Below are positions 18,501 to 26,986 of a stretch of 64,000 nucleotides of DNA, in pieces. The number at the start of each line of letters is the position of its first letter. Within the stretch, counting starts at the first letter, position 1. The notes below the pieces were generated by a model. It saw nothing but the letters and a program-made list of their open reading frames with translations. It was not told the origin of the DNA and ran no database searches. The stretch lies in assembly GCF_000423665.1 (NCBI RefSeq), contig NZ_AUIK01000008.1, positions 124,001 to 188,000 on the forward strand. Reading direction: 5' to 3'. The stretch is from Solirubrobacter soli DSM 22325. Lineage in GTDB: Bacteria; Actinomycetota; Thermoleophilia; Solirubrobacterales; Solirubrobacteraceae. The translations under genes and the position numbers were made by a program.

Positions 18501-21500
18501 GACGGCTCGATCTACATCGCCATGGGCTTCGAGAAGCTCGTGATCCGGATCGCCCCGGATGGCATGGCCACCCGCTTCGCGGGCAAGGGCGACCGCACGG
18601 AGCGCGGCAAGATCGCCACCGGCGGCAAGGCCAACACCTCCTACATCGACACCCCGTACTCGATCGCCGCGGCGAACGACGGCACCGTCTACATCCGCTC
18701 GCTCGGCAACGATGTCAGCCCGTCCGCGTCGGTGATCCTCAAGATCGACGAGGACGGCATCCTGCGCCAGGCGGCGGGGCGCATGCTCGGCACCTGCGGC
18801 GCCGGTCGCCCGGACGGCGAGAGCGCGTCGAGCGTGTGCATCTCCAACCACTCGACGACGATCGGGATCGACGGCGACGGCGGCGTGACGTTCGCCGACG
18901 GCCGCTACCTGATCCGCAAGGTCGCGCCGCCGCTGCCCGGCTTCGACGCCGAAGGGCTCGCGCTGCCGTCCTCGGACGGCCTCGAGGTCTACGAGTTCGA
19001 CCGCCTCGGGCGTCACCTGCGCACCCGCGACGGCCTGACCGGCGTGGTGACGAAGACGTTCGAGTACGACGCGGCCAAGCGGCTCGTCGGCGTGGTCGAC
19101 ATGAACGGCAACCGGACGAAGATCGAGCGCGACGGCGCCGGCGTCGCGACCGCGATCGTCGCCCCCGGCGGGCAGCGCACGGCGCTGGCGATCAATGGCG
19201 GGTGGCTTGAAAGCGTCACCGATCCCGCCGGCAAGGCGCACACGCTGACCTACCACGCGGGCGGGCTGCTGGCGAGCTTCAAGAAGCCCGAAGGCGGCAC
19301 GACGCGCTTCGACTACGACGCCGACGGGCGCCTGACGCGCCACCGCGGCGCCGACGGCGAGGAGCGCACGCTCACCCGCACCGAGGGCGAGTTCGGCCCG
19401 ACCGTGGCGATCACGACCGCGGGCGGGAAGGTCACGAAGTACTCGATGGAGGTGCTCGCCAACGGCGACCGCCGCCGCACGGTGCAGCAGCCCAGCGGGG
19501 CCAAGAGCACGTCGGTCGTCGGCGTCGACGGCATCACGACGCTGACCGAGCCCGACGGGACGAAGACCGCGGTCGAGTACGCGGCGGACCCGCGCTGGGG
19601 GCCGCAGGTGCAGATCGTCGCCGACAAGACGGTCACGACGCCGAGCGGCAAGACGACGCGGACCAAGCGGACCGACAGCGTCGCGCTGAGCGAGCCGCGC
19701 AACCCGTTCGCGATCAACCAGCTGCGGACGACGTTCGACATCGACGGCAAGCAGTCGTCGTGGACGTACGCGAACTCGCAGGTCACGCAGCGCAGCGCCG
19801 AGGGCCGCGAGACGGTGCAGACGCTCGACGCCAAGGGCCGCGTGATCAAGCAGACGCTCGGCACCGGCGTGAACGCGATCGACTACACCTACGACGCGCT
19901 CGGGCGTCCGAAGACGATGAAGCAGGGCAGCGAGCAGACGACGTTCGCCTACGACGACAAGTACCGGCTGGCGTCGAGCACCGACGCCGCCGGCAACGCG
20001 GTCTCGTACGTCTACGACGACGCCGACCGTGTCATCGAGAAGCGCCTGCCCGGCAACCGGGTCTACAAGTACGCCTACGACGCCAACGGCAACGTGAAGT
20101 CGCTGACGACGCCGCGCGGGAAGGTGCATACGTTCGGCTCGACCGGAGACGACCGCTCGAAGTCCTACACGCCGCCGGGCGCGAGCGCGTACGACCGGAC
20201 GTACTCGACCGAGCGCACGCTCGACGCGACCAAGCTGCCCAGCGGTGCCACCCAGGCCAACGGGTTCGACGCGGCCGGGCGGCTGAAGAGCGAGGACCAT
20301 GTGCAGACGACGCGCGCGTTCGCCTACGACGGCGACCTCGACCGCTATGACACCGCGACCCGCACGCTGGCCGGTGGCGGCGGCGTGCAGGGAATCACGT
20401 ACAAGTACGACGGCATCATGCCCGCGTCGCTGGAGTTCACCGGTGCGGCGGCCGGCAAGTACGAGTACACGATCGGCGACCGCATCCTGCCGACGAGCGA
20501 GAAGCTCACCGTCGGTGCGACGGAGATCACCCGCGCGCTCGCCTTCGACGGCGACCGCCTGGCGACCAAGACCGGGCCGTTCACGATCGAGCGCTCCGGC
20601 CCGGCGGGCGCGGTGTCGAAGATCACCGACGGCAAGCTCGCGCTCACGTACGCCTATGACACCAACGGCCGTCCGGCGACCCGCACGCTGTCCGTCAATG
20701 GCACCGAGCGCTTCTTCCAGAAGTTGACGTTCGACAACACCGGCCATGCCACTGCCCGCGAGGAGCGCGTCGAGGGCGCCGCCGACGCGCTGGCGTACAC
20801 GTACGACGGCTCCGGCCAGCTGCGCACCGTCAAGCGCGGGGCGACGCTGCTGGAGGACAACGCCTACGACGCGTCCGGCAACCGGATGGGCGACGGCGCG
20901 GCGTTCGACGACCGCGACCGGCTCACGTCGCGCGGCGGCAAGGCCTACACATGGGACGCCGACGGGTTCCTCACCGGCCGCGGCGCCGACACGTTCAGCT
21001 ACTCGCGCGACGGCGAGCTGCTGTCCTCCACCGTGGGCGGGACGACGACCACGTACGCGTACGACGCCTTCGGGCGGCGCACGGCGGCGGGGACGACGAA
21101 GTACCTGTACGGCAACCCCGCGAACACGTTCCAGGTGACCGCGACCGTCGCCGCCGACGGTGCCGTCACGACCTACTACTACGACGCCGACGACCGCCTC
21201 TTCGCGGCCGAGCGCGGCGGCGAGCGCTACTACGTGGGGACCGACGCCGTCGGCTCGCCGCGGCTGGTCGTGCGCGCCTCCGACGGCTCGGTCGTGCGCA
21301 AGGTGACGTATGACTCGTTCGGCGTCGAGACCGATGTGAGCGGCGCGTTCGAGCTGCCGATCGGCTACGCCGGCGGTCTGCGCGACGCCGCCACCGGGCT
21401 CGTGCGCTTCGGCGCCCGCGACTACGACCCCGCGGCCGGCCGCTTCACCGCGAGCGACCCGACGTTCTTCCGCGGCAGCGCGGAGAACCTCTACACGTAC

Positions 21501-21953
21501 GCGGGCAACAACCCGGTCACCCAGCGCGATCCCTCGGGCCTCGCCTGCGTCGGCTGGTCGATGTACGCCACCTTCGGCGGCGGCATCCAGTTCTGCCGCG
21601 ACAACAAGCTCGACTGGGACGCCGACTGGTCGGTCTGCGTCGAGGGCGGCCTCGGCGCCGGCGGCGGCCTCGACGTCGACGTCATGGGCGGAGCCGCGGA
21701 CACCGGCGCGTCGGCCTTCGCCGAGCTCACCGGCAAGCTGGGCATGGTCGGCGGCACCGTCGGCGGCGAGCTCGACCTCGGCTGCATGAACGCCAAGGCG
21801 GGCGCGAAGGTGATGTACGGCTGGGGCACCGCCGGCATCGACACCACCGGCTCGATCTCGGTGGGCGGCGGCCAGAACGACCTCCCCATGCCCGGCGCCC
21901 GGCTGGAGGGCAAGATCGGCCTCAAGGGCTGCAAGAAGTTCGCCTTCATCTAG
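15504..21953 (+). CDS. Giant exported RHS/YD-repeat protein with teneurin-like architecture
   Basis: Predicted 2149 aa. Residues 1-33 form a signal peptide. A CARDB-like beta domain follows at about 40-130, then a Pro/Thr linker. At about 225-320, GKVQDRVGEPIGGVRVTVLD and TRADGQFDIAVNGGG match the FN-plug/carboxypeptidase-regulatory domain that starts the teneurin superfold. A large beta region leads to NHL-type propeller repeats (about 769-1145, e.g. VVTTVAGAG and GVAVGPDGSIYIA). YD repeats (about 1160-1985) form the expected hollow shell. The RHS core closes with ARDYDPAAGRFTASDP and a DPSGLA boundary near residue 2010. The last 138 residues are Gly-rich (GGGLDVDVMGG) and match no toxin domain I know. 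It is probably a secreted or surface-anchored encapsulating protein with a variable C-terminal payload. Confidence 0.9.
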   Translation: MTCTDARRARRAAIWLLTALFALLGTDVAAAAKAPALKLSKLSGAPATVAPGDAFTVSVTVKNPGKRKAKAQTVSVSLSKLKLNGSLKVKALKARTSATVKGKVTVPKTAAAGTYKLTACIGKACTTGATVAVKGTSAAPAPPARPSGDTVNLPPGPAPLPPDNPTATPTPGGPNPTPTPDPVVEDPKDAAPPLDPGAATSVYDSTKFLYTGANPIQRDVAPGAISDKQVAVLKGKVQDRVGEPIGGVRVTVLDHPELGETNTRADGQFDIAVNGGGITLSFVVAGFLPVQRTLAPNWQDYETLDDVVMVPVDPNVKTIDPDSAEPFQVVRGTTSSDKDGNRRGTLLFPKGVQGSMKLPNSTTKALDELKVRVTEFTYGDQGDEAMPGSLPANSGYTYAAEFSVDAALAAGATQVDFDKPLINYTENFIGAPVGSAVPTGYYDRTDGSWKGGNDGRVIKVVSEAGGIAGVDTDGNGQADTGLGITDDERKQIAALYEPGQELWRVLITHFTPWDHNWPYGPPPGARPPQLKEFEWKDPNDPCQQKGSAIGCETQTLQEAIPVTGTGMTLNYSTDRTPGWKVDETIQIPIVGPTVPPRLKGVQLTIDVGGEKIEKRWCDPNFPTTGASTCKDYPLITPNISMPFKWDGKDAYDRTVNGRVTATIQVIYVYEFNYYGADTDEWQSSFSQFGSDSQVFDGRYACGNVSGNMDTHFFCGVPVGQTITRAIGSWDARAANGLGGWSLSDHHAYDPVERALHRGDGATTRAEALPPVVVKVAGTTNTGVGSGRGGANYPKDGQLATEANVDYMGDYVRSPDGNLYLHNGLNRNDIFRISRDGKIYAFAGNGNKASEITGEGGPAKDASLGTISALAAAPDGALLIAGYSIDNYANTIRRVSPDGSKVVTIAGSATDRQRPLNDGKPALEAHLGQIYDMTTAPDGTIYWVERNGPTNGYKGRLRKLAPDGIVTTVAGAGTKTVGLTGIPAADVSLNGDPRGVAVGPDGSIYIAMGFEKLVIRIAPDGMATRFAGKGDRTERGKIATGGKANTSYIDTPYSIAAANDGTVYIRSLGNDVSPSASVILKIDEDGILRQAAGRMLGTCGAGRPDGESASSVCISNHSTTIGIDGDGGVTFADGRYLIRKVAPPLPGFDAEGLALPSSDGLEVYEFDRLGRHLRTRDGLTGVVTKTFEYDAAKRLVGVVDMNGNRTKIERDGAGVATAIVAPGGQRTALAINGGWLESVTDPAGKAHTLTYHAGGLLASFKKPEGGTTRFDYDADGRLTRHRGADGEERTLTRTEGEFGPTVAITTAGGKVTKYSMEVLANGDRRRTVQQPSGAKSTSVVGVDGITTLTEPDGTKTAVEYAADPRWGPQVQIVADKTVTTPSGKTTRTKRTDSVALSEPRNPFAINQLRTTFDIDGKQSSWTYANSQVTQRSAEGRETVQTLDAKGRVIKQTLGTGVNAIDYTYDALGRPKTMKQGSEQTTFAYDDKYRLASSTDAAGNAVSYVYDDADRVIEKRLPGNRVYKYAYDANGNVKSLTTPRGKVHTFGSTGDDRSKSYTPPGASAYDRTYSTERTLDATKLPSGATQANGFDAAGRLKSEDHVQTTRAFAYDGDLDRYDTATRTLAGGGGVQGITYKYDGIMPASLEFTGAAAGKYEYTIGDRILPTSEKLTVGATEITRALAFDGDRLATKTGPFTIERSGPAGAVSKITDGKLALTYAYDTNGRPATRTLSVNGTERFFQKLTFDNTGHATAREERVEGAADALAYTYDGSGQLRTVKRGATLLEDNAYDASGNRMGDGAAFDDRDRLTSRGGKAYTWDADGFLTGRGADTFSYSRDGELLSSTVGGTTTTYAYDAFGRRTAAGTTKYLYGNPANTFQVTATVAADGAVTTYYYDADDRLFAAERGGERYYVGTDAVGSPRLVVRASDGSVVRKVTYDSFGVETDVSGAFELPIGYAGGLRDAATGLVRFGARDYDPAAGRFTASDPTFFRGSAENLYTYAGNNPVTQRDPSGLACVGWSMYATFGGGIQFCRDNKLDWDADWSVCVEGGLGAGGGLDVDVMGGAADTGASAFAELTGKLGMVGGTVGGELDLGCMNAKAGAKVMYGWGTAGIDTTGSISVGGGQNDLPMPGARLEGKIGLKGCKKFAFI

Positions 21954-22127
21954 GAGCCGGTTGACGAATACCGGTACGCCCGCCGCGGCACATCCGCCGC
22001 GCCTCGCGCCACCCACGCGGCTCACGGCCCAGAGGGCCGCATCGCGAGCGCGGGCGTCCCGAGTCACTGGCGGCTGCACCACGGCGGTCGGACCGACCAT
22101 TCCTCAACCGACTCCCAGTAGATCAAC

Positions 22128-22163
22128 GCGCCGGGAATGTTCGCATTCGGACATTCCCGGCGC
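22128..22163. promoter_or_regulatory. Perfect 13-bp inverted repeat before the SARP-nSTAND gene
   Basis: GCGCCGGGAATGT (22128-22140) and ACATTCCCGGCGC (22151-22163) are perfect inverted arms around ten bases. An inner GAATG-TTCG-CATTC pairing is also possible. The element lies 35 bp before the ATG at 22199 and 174 bp after the RHS stop. There is no T-run, so an operator or mRNA hairpin is likelier than an intrinsic terminator. Confidence 0.6.
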
Positions 22164-22198
22164 AGGACTTCGGGAGCGGATAGCGTCGCTCGTGCGTC

Positions 22199-25100
22199 AT
22201 GGAGTTCCTGATCCTCGGTCCACTCGAGGTACGTGACGAGCGCGGTCCGGTGGCGCTCGGTGGGAGCAAGCCGCGCGCGATCGTGGCGCTGCTCCTGCTC
22301 AATGCCAACCGCGCGGTGAGCGCGGAGCGGTTGGCGCTGGCGCTGTGGGGCGAGGACGCGCCCGCGCGTGCGATCAAGACCCTGCAGGTCCACGTCTCAC
22401 GACTGCGCAAGGCGCTCGGCGACCCCGACACGATCAGCACCTCACCCGCGGGCTACACGCTCCGCGTCCGTCCGGGCGAGCTCGACGCCGAGCGCTTCGA
22501 CCAGCTCTTGGAGGACGGCCGGCGCGCGCTGAAGGCCGGCGAGGCCGATCGCGCCGCGGACCTCCTGCGCACCGCCCTCGGCCTGTGGCGCGGGCCCGCG
22601 CTCGCCGACCTGCGCGACGAGGCGTCGCTCGGGACCGAGTCCGAACGGCTCGAGGAGCACCGGCTCAACGCGCTGGAGCTGCGGATCGAGGCCGACCTCG
22701 CCCGTGGCGGCGAGTCCGAGCTGATCGACGGCGGCGAGCTGCAGCGGCTCGTCCGCGAGCACCCCACGCGCGAGTCGCTCGTCGCCCCCCTGATGCTGGC
22801 GCTGTACCGCCGCGGGCGCCAGACGGAGGCACTCGAGGCGTTCCGGGAAGCCCGCCGGCGGCTCGTCGAGGCGGGTGGCATCGAGCCCGGTCCCGAGCTG
22901 CGAGCCCTGCAGGCCGCGATCCTGCGCCAGGACCGCTCCCTGCTGGGACTCGGCGACGCGGAGCTGCCACCCGAGCTCGAGGGCGAGACCGGACAGCCGC
23001 TCGAAGGGCGAGACATCGAGCTGGCCTGGCTGCGTGAGCGGTGGGAGGGCGTCCGCGCGGGCGCGGGAGCGCTGATCACGCTGCGCGGCGAGACCGGGAT
23101 CGGCAAGAGCCGCCTCGCGGCCGAGTTCGCCGCTGAGACATACCGCCGCGGCGCGACCGTGCTGTACGCGGACGGCGCCGGGCCGCCGGCGGCGACGCTC
23201 GGCGTGCTCGCCCGTGCTCGCGCCGCACCGGGGCCGACCGTGGTCGTCGTCGACGACGCCGAGCGCGCGCCGGACGAGGTCCGCGACGCGCTGGAGACCT
23301 TCGGCGCCTCGGTCTCCGGGGCGCCGGTGCTCGCGCTCGTGCTCGAGGCGGGCGGCGGCGACGGGGGCGAAGGCCTCGTGCTCTCCCCGCTCGATCCGGG
23401 AGCGGTGCAGGCGATCGTCACCCGCTACGTGCCCGACGGCGACCCACCGTCGGAATGGCTGCTCGGCGCGAGCCGCGGCGTGCCGGGCGCGATCCACGAG
23501 CTCGCCGGCCAGTGGGCGCGGCGCGAGGCGGCGCGCCACGCGGAGGAGCGGATCGAGACCGGCGCGCGGCGGACCGCGGAGCAGCGCGCCGACCTGCGCT
23601 CGCTCGAACGCGAGCTGGCCGACGACCTCGAGGTGCTCTCCGCGGCGCGGGAGACCCCGGCCGCGCCGTCCCGCGTCACCGGCGTCTGCCCGTTCAAGGG
23701 CCTCGCGTCCTTCCAGCAGGCCGACGCCCAGTACTTCTTCGGGCGCGAGCGGCTCGTCGCCGAACTCGTCGCGCGGCTCGTCGGCGCGCCGCTGCTGGCG
23801 ATCGTCGGGCCGTCGGGCAGCGGCAAGTCGTCCGTGCTGCGCGCGGGCCTGCTGCCCGCGCTGGCCGCCGGCGTGCTGCCCGGGAGCGAGCGCTGCCCGG
23901 TCGTCGTCATCCGCCCGGGCGCGCATCCGAGCGCCGAGCTGGCGGCCGTGCCCGACGGGCCGGTCGTACTCGCCGTCGACCAGTTCGAGGAGACGTTCAC
24001 GGTCTGCGAGGACGAGCAGGAGCGCGCCGCGTTCGTCGCCGAGCTCGTGCGGATCGCGCAGGCGAGCGAGGGCCAGGGCGCCGTGGCGATCGCGATGCGC
24101 GACGACTTCTACGGGCGCTGCGCCGAACACCCGCGGCTCTCGCGCCTGGTCGCCGACAACCACGTGCTCGTGGGCGCGATGGGCGACGACGAGCTGCGTC
24201 GCGCGGTGGAATGCCCCGCGCAGCGGGCCGGGCTGATCGTCGAGCCCGACCTCGTCGACGCGCTCGTCACCGACCTGCGCGGCGAGCCGGGTGCGCTGCC
24301 GCTGCTCTCGACCGCGCTGCTCGAGCTCTGGCAGGGGCTCGCCGGCCGCCGCCGCCTGCGGCACGCGGCCTACGTCGAGGCGGGCGGTGTGCGCGGCGCG
24401 GTCGCGCGGCTCGGCGAACGCGCCTACGGCGCACTGGACGTCGCCGAGCAGGAGATCGCCCGGCGCGTCCTGCTGCGGCTCGCCCCGATCGACGACGAGG
24501 GGGCGGTCGAGCGGCGCCGGATCGCCCGTGCGGACCTCGGCGGCGAAGCGGTCGAGGAGGTCGTCGAGCGGCTGGCCGCGAACCGTCTCGTCGCGCTCCA
24601 CGGCGGGACCGTCGAGCTCGCGCACGAGGCGCTGCTGCGCGAGTGGCCGCGCCTGCGCGGCTGGATCCAGGAGAGCCAGGACGTCCGCCGCGTCCAGCGC
24701 AGCCTCAGCACCGAGGCGCGCAACTGGGTCCGCCTCGACCGCGACGAGGGCCTGCTGCTGCGCGGGGCGCTCCTCGCCGAGGTGCGCGAGTACATCGACC
24801 CGGACACGCTCGACGTCGCCGTCGAGCGCGAGTTCCTGGCCGCCAGCCTCGAGCGCGCCCGCCGTGAACGCCGCGCGCGGACGCGGCGCTGGGAGATCAT
24901 CGCCGGCGCGCTGCTCGCGGGTGTCATCGCGATCGGCATCGTCGCGATCATCGCGATCGACCAGCGGCGCGGCGCCGAGCGCGAGCGCAACCTCGCGCTC
25001 TCGCGCGCGCTCGCCCTGCAGTCGGCGCAGACCCTCCCGGACGACCCCGAGGTGGCGCTGCGGCTGGCGATGTGGGCGGATGACACCGCGACGACGCCAC

Positions 25101-26986
25101 AGTCCACGGCCGCGCTCCGGCAGGCGGTCCTCGGCTTCCGCCAGCGAGCGGTGCTGCGAGCCGACCCGCGGACGTCACAGACCGCTGCCTTCAGCCCGAA
25201 CGGCAACTGGATCGTGACGGGAGGGGACAACGGGAACGCCTTCGTCTTCAACGCGGCGACCCGCGCCCGCGCGGCGGCGCTCCCGGGCCGGGCGGCCGTT
25301 CTCAGCGCCCGCTTCTCGCCCGACGGGACGCGGATCGCGCTCGGGTACGGGGACGGGACCGTGCGCGTGACGGGCGCCACGCTCGAGGCGCCGCACGTCG
25401 TGCTGCGCCTGGACGGTCCCTCGATCGACCGCGTCGCGTTCAGCCCGGACGGCAAGCGTCTCGCCGCCGCGGCCGGCGACGGCACCGTGCACGTGGTCGC
25501 CGACGGCCGCACGACCGACGTGTCCGTGGCGGACGGCATCCCGATCCGCGGGGTCGACCTCGATCGCGAGGGACGGATCGTCACCGCGGACGACGCCGGC
25601 GAGGTGCGGCTCTTCGCGCCGGACGGGACGCCGATCCGGACGTTCCGCAAGGGCGACGGCGTTCCCGCGAGGGACGTGGACTTCAGCCCGGACGGCAAGC
25701 TCGTCCTGGTGGTCGGCGAGGACCACCTCGCGCGGCTGTTCGACGCCCGCACCGGGGCGTCGCTCGGAGAGGTGTCGGCCGGCCCGCGCAAGCTGACCAG
25801 CGGCGCGTTCAGCCCTGACGGCGAGCGGTTCGCGGCGGGCAGCTACGACGGGACGGTCCGGGTCTGGACGACGGTGGGCCATTCCGAGCTGTTCGCGCTG
25901 CGCGGCCAGCAGTCGCGGGTGCTGGACGTCGGCTTCGGCGCGTCCGGCGACCGCCTCGTCAGCGCGGGCAACGACGGGCGCGTGAAGGTCTGGGACGCGT
26001 CGGGCATCCGCGCGTTCCATCTGCCGTCGCAGGCGTCGGGCGTCGACTTCAGCCCGAGCGGACGGTGGATCGCGACCGGCTCGGACGTCACCGGCGACGG
26101 CACGGTGCGGGTGTGGACCGCCGCCGACGGCACGCTCGCCCGGTCGTTCTCCGGCCCGGCCGGCTGGACGCCGGCGCGGTTCTCGCCGACCAGCGACGAG
26201 CTCGTGATCGGCCGCGACCCGACCGCGTCGGCCGAGCGGGTCATGCTCCCCGACGGCCGCCCGCAGCGGGCGGTGCAGCTCAAGGAGGGCAGTGGCATCA
26301 ACATCGCGCGGCTCGATCCCACTGGGCGGCGTCTCACGGTCGCGGCGTTCGCCACCAACGAGGCCGTCGTCCAGGACGTCCGCTCGGGCCGGAGCTGGAG
26401 CCTGCGGGGCGGCCCGCCCGAGATCGTGGATCTGCAGGCCTCTCCCGACGGCAAGCACGCGGTCGCCGCGTCGCGTGAGGGCGAGCTGTACGTCTGGGAC
26501 CTCTCGCGCCCCGATCGTCCCGTCCGCACGCTCCGCGGCCACACGGGACACATCAACACGCTGGCCTACAGCGACGACGGCCGGGTCGTCACCGCCGGGG
26601 CCGACCGAACCGCCCGCGTCTGGGATCCGCGGACCCTGCACCCGCCCGTGGTCCTGCGCGGCCACACCGACGAGGTCAACGCCGCGCAGTTCACGCCGGA
26701 CGGCAAGCGCGTGATCACGGCGAGCGCCGATGGCACGGTCCGGCTGTGGGACGCGCTCGGCGGTGACGCCCTGGTCAAGCTCGAAGAGCAGCCCGACGTC
26801 CCGCTCTATGACGTCACGCAGGGTCCCGGTGGCAGCATCGCGACGCTCGACGATCACGAGATCGTGCGCGTGTTCCGGTGCGAGGTCTGCGGGCCGCTCG
26901 GTCAGATCCGAGCGGCCGCGCGTGCCCTGAAACCCCGCGCCTTGACCGCGGTCGAGCGCGAGCGCTATCTCACCGACGTCCGCTAG
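22199..26986 (+). CDS. SARP-type regulator fused to ATPase, nSTAND and WD40 domains
   Basis: Predicted 1595 aa. Residues 1-90 are an OmpR-like winged helix (LGPLEVRDERGPVALGG, LQVHVSRLRKALG) and 95-245 a bacterial transcriptional activator domain, the SARP arrangement. A first P-loop region has RGETGIGKSRLA (about 295). A second, nSTAND-type NTPase opens with CPFKGLASFQQ (about 496), with Walker A GPSGSGKSS (about 537) and a Walker B-like VVLAVDQFEE (about 589). A probable membrane helix lies at about 899-921. WD40 repeats fill about 985-1560 (e.g. LRGHTDEVNAAQFTPDGKRV). It is probably a signal-gated regulator or scaffold held at the membrane. Its place directly after the RHS gene may link it to a surface cue, but that is inference. 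Confidence 0.85.
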   Translation: MEFLILGPLEVRDERGPVALGGSKPRAIVALLLLNANRAVSAERLALALWGEDAPARAIKTLQVHVSRLRKALGDPDTISTSPAGYTLRVRPGELDAERFDQLLEDGRRALKAGEADRAADLLRTALGLWRGPALADLRDEASLGTESERLEEHRLNALELRIEADLARGGESELIDGGELQRLVREHPTRESLVAPLMLALYRRGRQTEALEAFREARRRLVEAGGIEPGPELRALQAAILRQDRSLLGLGDAELPPELEGETGQPLEGRDIELAWLRERWEGVRAGAGALITLRGETGIGKSRLAAEFAAETYRRGATVLYADGAGPPAATLGVLARARAAPGPTVVVVDDAERAPDEVRDALETFGASVSGAPVLALVLEAGGGDGGEGLVLSPLDPGAVQAIVTRYVPDGDPPSEWLLGASRGVPGAIHELAGQWARREAARHAEERIETGARRTAEQRADLRSLERELADDLEVLSAARETPAAPSRVTGVCPFKGLASFQQADAQYFFGRERLVAELVARLVGAPLLAIVGPSGSGKSSVLRAGLLPALAAGVLPGSERCPVVVIRPGAHPSAELAAVPDGPVVLAVDQFEETFTVCEDEQERAAFVAELVRIAQASEGQGAVAIAMRDDFYGRCAEHPRLSRLVADNHVLVGAMGDDELRRAVECPAQRAGLIVEPDLVDALVTDLRGEPGALPLLSTALLELWQGLAGRRRLRHAAYVEAGGVRGAVARLGERAYGALDVAEQEIARRVLLRLAPIDDEGAVERRRIARADLGGEAVEEVVERLAANRLVALHGGTVELAHEALLREWPRLRGWIQESQDVRRVQRSLSTEARNWVRLDRDEGLLLRGALLAEVREYIDPDTLDVAVEREFLAASLERARRERRARTRRWEIIAGALLAGVIAIGIVAIIAIDQRRGAERERNLALSRALALQSAQTLPDDPEVALRLAMWADDTATTPQSTAALRQAVLGFRQRAVLRADPRTSQTAAFSPNGNWIVTGGDNGNAFVFNAATRARAAALPGRAAVLSARFSPDGTRIALGYGDGTVRVTGATLEAPHVVLRLDGPSIDRVAFSPDGKRLAAAAGDGTVHVVADGRTTDVSVADGIPIRGVDLDREGRIVTADDAGEVRLFAPDGTPIRTFRKGDGVPARDVDFSPDGKLVLVVGEDHLARLFDARTGASLGEVSAGPRKLTSGAFSPDGERFAAGSYDGTVRVWTTVGHSELFALRGQQSRVLDVGFGASGDRLVSAGNDGRVKVWDASGIRAFHLPSQASGVDFSPSGRWIATGSDVTGDGTVRVWTAADGTLARSFSGPAGWTPARFSPTSDELVIGRDPTASAERVMLPDGRPQRAVQLKEGSGINIARLDPTGRRLTVAAFATNEAVVQDVRSGRSWSLRGGPPEIVDLQASPDGKHAVAASREGELYVWDLSRPDRPVRTLRGHTGHINTLAYSDDGRVVTAGADRTARVWDPRTLHPPVVLRGHTDEVNAAQFTPDGKRVITASADGTVRLWDALGGDALVKLEEQPDVPLYDVTQGPGGSIATLDDHEIVRVFRCEVCGPLGQIRAAARALKPRALTAVERERYLTDVR

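Noticed and set aside
15738..22100. A 2120-codon open frame antisense to the RHS gene
   Set aside because: Its protein is Arg/Ala/Val-rich with no motif or signal, while the plus strand encodes clear NHL and YD repeats. It is a by-product of very high GC at third positions.
21961..22236. 91-codon frame after the RHS gene as an immunity gene
   Set aside because: It overlaps the SARP gene start and the 13-bp inverted repeat, and its Arg/Thr/Pro-rich composition is not protein-like.
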